DNA of 39,067 bases. It comes from Fibrobacter sp. UWR3. GTDB taxonomy: Bacteria; Fibrobacterota; Fibrobacteria; Fibrobacterales; Fibrobacteraceae. The translations under genes were made by a program, and so were the position numbers. Shown here one piece after another: positions 37,583 to 39,067 of this stretch. The notes below the pieces were generated by a model, which ran no database searches, was not told the origin of the DNA, and saw nothing but the letters and a program-made list of their open reading frames with translations. The stretch covers positions 1-39,067 of the forward strand of contig NZ_FRCW01000016.1 in the NCBI RefSeq assembly GCF_900143055.1. Reading direction: 5' to 3'. How positions within the stretch are numbered: position 1 is the first letter of the stretch; each line of letters begins with the position of its first letter.

Positions 37583-37617
37583 CTAACAACTAATAACTAA
37601 TAACTAGTAACTAGTAA
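37583..37617. repeat. Five tandem 7-bp repeats ending at a stop codon
   Basis: CTAACAA, CTAATAA, CTAATAA, CTAGTAA, CTAGTAA. The last unit overlaps the TAG stop of the sugar transferase. Read on the minus strand, the 7-bp period places stops in several frames. A related AGTCATTGG-type duplication lies at 37518-37548. Confidence 0.8.
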
Positions 37618-38783
37618 GCTCCTTCGCCCTTGAACACGACTTTGAACGTCTTGAGGATAAGCTTGAAATCGTCTCCGAGATTGCCGTCGCGACGGATGTA
37701 GTCGTTGTCGAGTCGCATCTGCCCTTCGAACGAGATGTTGCTTCGACCGCTTACCTGCCAAATACAGGTGAGTCCAGGGGTCACGGACAGGCGCATGCGG
37801 TGCCAGGGTTCGTATTCCGCCACCTCGGAAGGAATCGGCGGGCGCGGACCCACGATAGACATGTCGCCCTTGATAATATTGATGAGCTGAGGGAGTTCGT
37901 CAAGGCTGAACTTGCGCAGCACATGCCCGAACGGGTAAATGCGCGGGTCGTTCTTCATCTTGAACGTCTTGCCGCCAGTCTCGTTCTGGGCCATCAGTTC
38001 CTTTTTGCGCTCTTCTGCATCCACGTACATGCTTCGGAACTTGTACATGGTAAACAGTTTGCCGTTACGCCCCACGCGGGTCTGCTTGAAAATGACCGGC
38101 CCCTTGTGGTCGCTAATCTTGACTGCTGCGGCACAGAACAGGAGAATGGGGGAAAGGACTACCAGGGCTAGACTCGAACAGGTGACATCGACAAGGCGCT
38201 TGATGGCGTGCCGGTACTTAATCTTGTGCGGGTGCTGCCAGATATGGTCGAGGTTCAGGCGCTCGAGCGAGAAGAAGCTTCCGTTGGTGCTGTTGAACTT
38301 CTTGAGGGCTTCGTCCATTTCCAGGTTGTCTTTTTCCTGGAGCCCGGTGTAGATGTATGCCTGGAATATGGGGCTCTTGGGCTTGTGGCGGAGAGCCTGG
38401 ATAAGGCCCGCGTCGTTCAGCTTGTGGAGGATTTCCTTGCGGATGGATTCCAGCGTGTTCATGTCGGAATTCAGGAGGATAATCCCGATACCGCTCTCGT
38501 CGGTCAGGTACCCGAGCACGTCGATGAAGCGGAGGTGCGAGAACATGGTGAGCACTCTGATGCGCCAGGTCTTTTCCACAATGCGCGAGGGGCGGCCCCA
38601 GCCAAAGAAGTCGTACTGGTGCGAGTAAACCTTGATGAACAGGAAGGGCCTGCGGGTGCGGTTCGCCCTCAGGAATTCCTCGTTGAGGCGCGTCCTGAAG
38701 AGACGTGCCGGATAGACAATGTTCTTGAGCCTTTGCTCGTTAAGAATGTCGCTTATCGCCGGATTGGATATTTCCTGTTCCAT
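37611..38783 (-). CDS. Sugar-phosphate transferase (polyprenyl-phosphate type) with degenerate GGDEF-like N-terminus
   Basis: A 390-aa enzyme that starts a glycan chain by moving a sugar-phosphate from a nucleotide sugar to undecaprenyl phosphate at the inner membrane. The C-terminal ~200 residues are the PglC/WbaP-type catalytic domain: one membrane helix (VDVTCSSLALVVLSPILLF), GPVIFKQTRVGRNGKLF, YKFRSM, the catalytic Asp-Glu pair in FSLDELPQL (295-296), GDMSIVGPRPP, and LTCIWQVSGRS. The N-terminal ~190 residues lack the usual four membrane helices. They instead look like a soluble alpha/beta domain, with RPFLFIKV and LTDESGIGIILLNSD at positions recalling a degenerate GGDEF fold. A TATATT box 7 nt before ATG 38783 suggests a leaderless mRNA. 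Confidence 0.9.
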   Translation of the reverse strand: MEQEISNPAISDILNEQRLKNIVYPARLFRTRLNEEFLRANRTRRPFLFIKVYSHQYDFFGWGRPSRIVEKTWRIRVLTMFSHLRFIDVLGYLTDESGIGIILLNSDMNTLESIRKEILHKLNDAGLIQALRHKPKSPIFQAYIYTGLQEKDNLEMDEALKKFNSTNGSFFSLERLNLDHIWQHPHKIKYRHAIKRLVDVTCSSLALVVLSPILLFCAAAVKISDHKGPVIFKQTRVGRNGKLFTMYKFRSMYVDAEERKKELMAQNETGGKTFKMKNDPRIYPFGHVLRKFSLDELPQLINIIKGDMSIVGPRPPIPSEVAEYEPWHRMRLSVTPGLTCIWQVSGRSNISFEGQMRLDNDYIRRDGNLGDDFKLILKTFKVVFKGEGAY

Positions 38784-38790
38784 GTAAAAA

Positions 38791-38796
38791 AATATA
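38791..38796 (-). promoter_or_regulatory. -10 box of the sugar transferase gene, leaderless spacing
   Basis: TATATT on the minus strand (38796-38791), then TTTTTAC and ATG. Spacing is 7 nt with no Shine-Dalgarno. Confidence 0.5.
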
Positions 38797-38862
38797 GTTA
38801 TTTTGTGCTCCGGATAGGGTATGGAATCCGCAAGGTGGCTGTAGGCTACTAGCGTAAAATTC

Positions 38863-38868
38863 TATATT
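38863..38868 (+). promoter_or_regulatory. -10 box of the homoserine dehydrogenase gene
   Basis: TATATT at 38863-38868 followed by a leader of about 30 nt that carries GGAG (38893-38896), 7 nt before ATG 38904. This gene therefore uses a normal ribosome site, unlike the leaderless candidates. Confidence 0.45.
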
Positions 38869-38903
38869 GTGTCTCCGAAAAAATCAAAAAATGGAGACGC
38901 AAT

Positions 38904-39067
38904 ATGCTGCGTATTGGCTTAATTGGTACTGGAACCGTCGGTGGCGGTGTCATTCAGATTCTGGAACAGAAAATTGCCGAGTACAAGGAAAAGCTCGGTG
39001 TCGAACTCGAACTCGCCTGCATCTGCGCGAAGTCCGAGGAAGAAGTTGCCCCGTACAAGGCGAAGGG
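38904..39067 (+). CDS. hom: Homoserine dehydrogenase, N-terminal part (cut by window end)
   Basis: The first 54 codons of an NAD(P)-dependent oxidoreductase. MLRIGLIGTGTVGGGVIQIL is the typical start of homoserine dehydrogenase, which reduces aspartate semialdehyde to homoserine on the way to threonine and methionine. The following LACICAKS is the second strand of the Rossmann fold. A GGAG ribosome site precedes the ATG with good spacing. The catalytic and any ACT regulatory domains lie beyond the window. Confidence 0.9.
   Translation, partial: MLRIGLIGTGTVGGGVIQILEQKIAEYKEKLGVELELACICAKSEEEVAPYKAK

Noticed and set aside
38871-38898. GTCTCC/GGAGAC inverted repeat that could hide the hom ribosome site
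   Set aside because: The predicted start from TATATT at 38863-38868 is near 38875, so most of the left arm would not be transcribed.

Overview
The window reads as chromosomal DNA of a Gram-negative, polysaccharide-degrading bacterium, most likely Fibrobacter or a close relative in the Fibrobacterota. The reasons are: an outer-membrane lipid A gene (lpxB); several lipoproteins and a beta-barrel-like protein; a secreted GH30 enzyme whose C-terminus resembles a type IX secretion sorting domain; a short sigma-70-family factor without region 1.1, as in Bacteroidota; and recurring promoter boxes of the form TATATTTG, which match the Bacteroidota/FCB consensus TAnnTTTG. The genus is inferred from style and remembered family content, not from a database search.

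Layout. (1) 95-4889: a LlaJI-like restriction-modification cassette (m5C methyltransferase, McrB-like AAA+ NTPase, LlaJI-type nuclease) whose base composition changes abruptly in the middle of the NTPase gene. (2) 5014-8198: der, plsY and gpsA, with a REP-like hairpin repeat before gpsA. (3) 8203-11496 (minus): an outer-membrane-protein-like gene and a large lipoprotein gene, probably one operon. (4) 11613-14564: a UPF0104/LPG-synthase-type membrane protein, divergent from a lipoprotein built of three LamG-like units. (5) 14630-17497: a GT2 glycosyltransferase convergent with rmd and gmd, which together point to GDP-D-rhamnose for a surface glycan. (6) 17540-24467: dnaE and lpxB, with convergent mutL overlapping the end of lpxB. 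(7) 24567-28296: an unrecognised 431-aa protein, a candidate small RNA with its own promoter and terminator, and an AT-rich zinc-ribbon membrane protein whose 3' end runs into an IS256-family element. (8) 28450-35068: a sigma factor (minus) preceded by a near-perfect sigma-54 promoter, then a plus-strand run of SAM methyltransferase, second UPF0104 protein, a helicase-acyltransferase fusion, murI and an unrecognised gene. (9) 35350-38783 (minus): GH30 glucuronoxylanase-like enzyme and a sugar-phosphate transferase. (10) 38904 to the end: the start of homoserine dehydrogenase.

Much of the content serves the cell envelope: plsY, gpsA and the PlsC-like domain (phospholipid), lpxB (lipid A), murI (peptidoglycan), gmd/rmd/GT2/sugar transferase (surface glycans) and two flippase-like membrane proteins. 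Replication and repair are represented by dnaE, mutL, der (ribosome assembly GTPase) and a small UvrD-like helicase.

Most unusual observations: a UvrD-like helicase lacking the 2B subdomain and joined in frame to a complete PlsC-type acyltransferase; a sigma-70-family gene apparently under sigma-54 control; a MutL that lacks the canonical endonuclease residues; a candidate sRNA with a CU-rich loop complementary to Shine-Dalgarno sequences; and TATATT boxes 6-9 nt before the start codons of at least six genes, suggesting leaderless mRNAs. No tRNA, rRNA or CRISPR array was seen.
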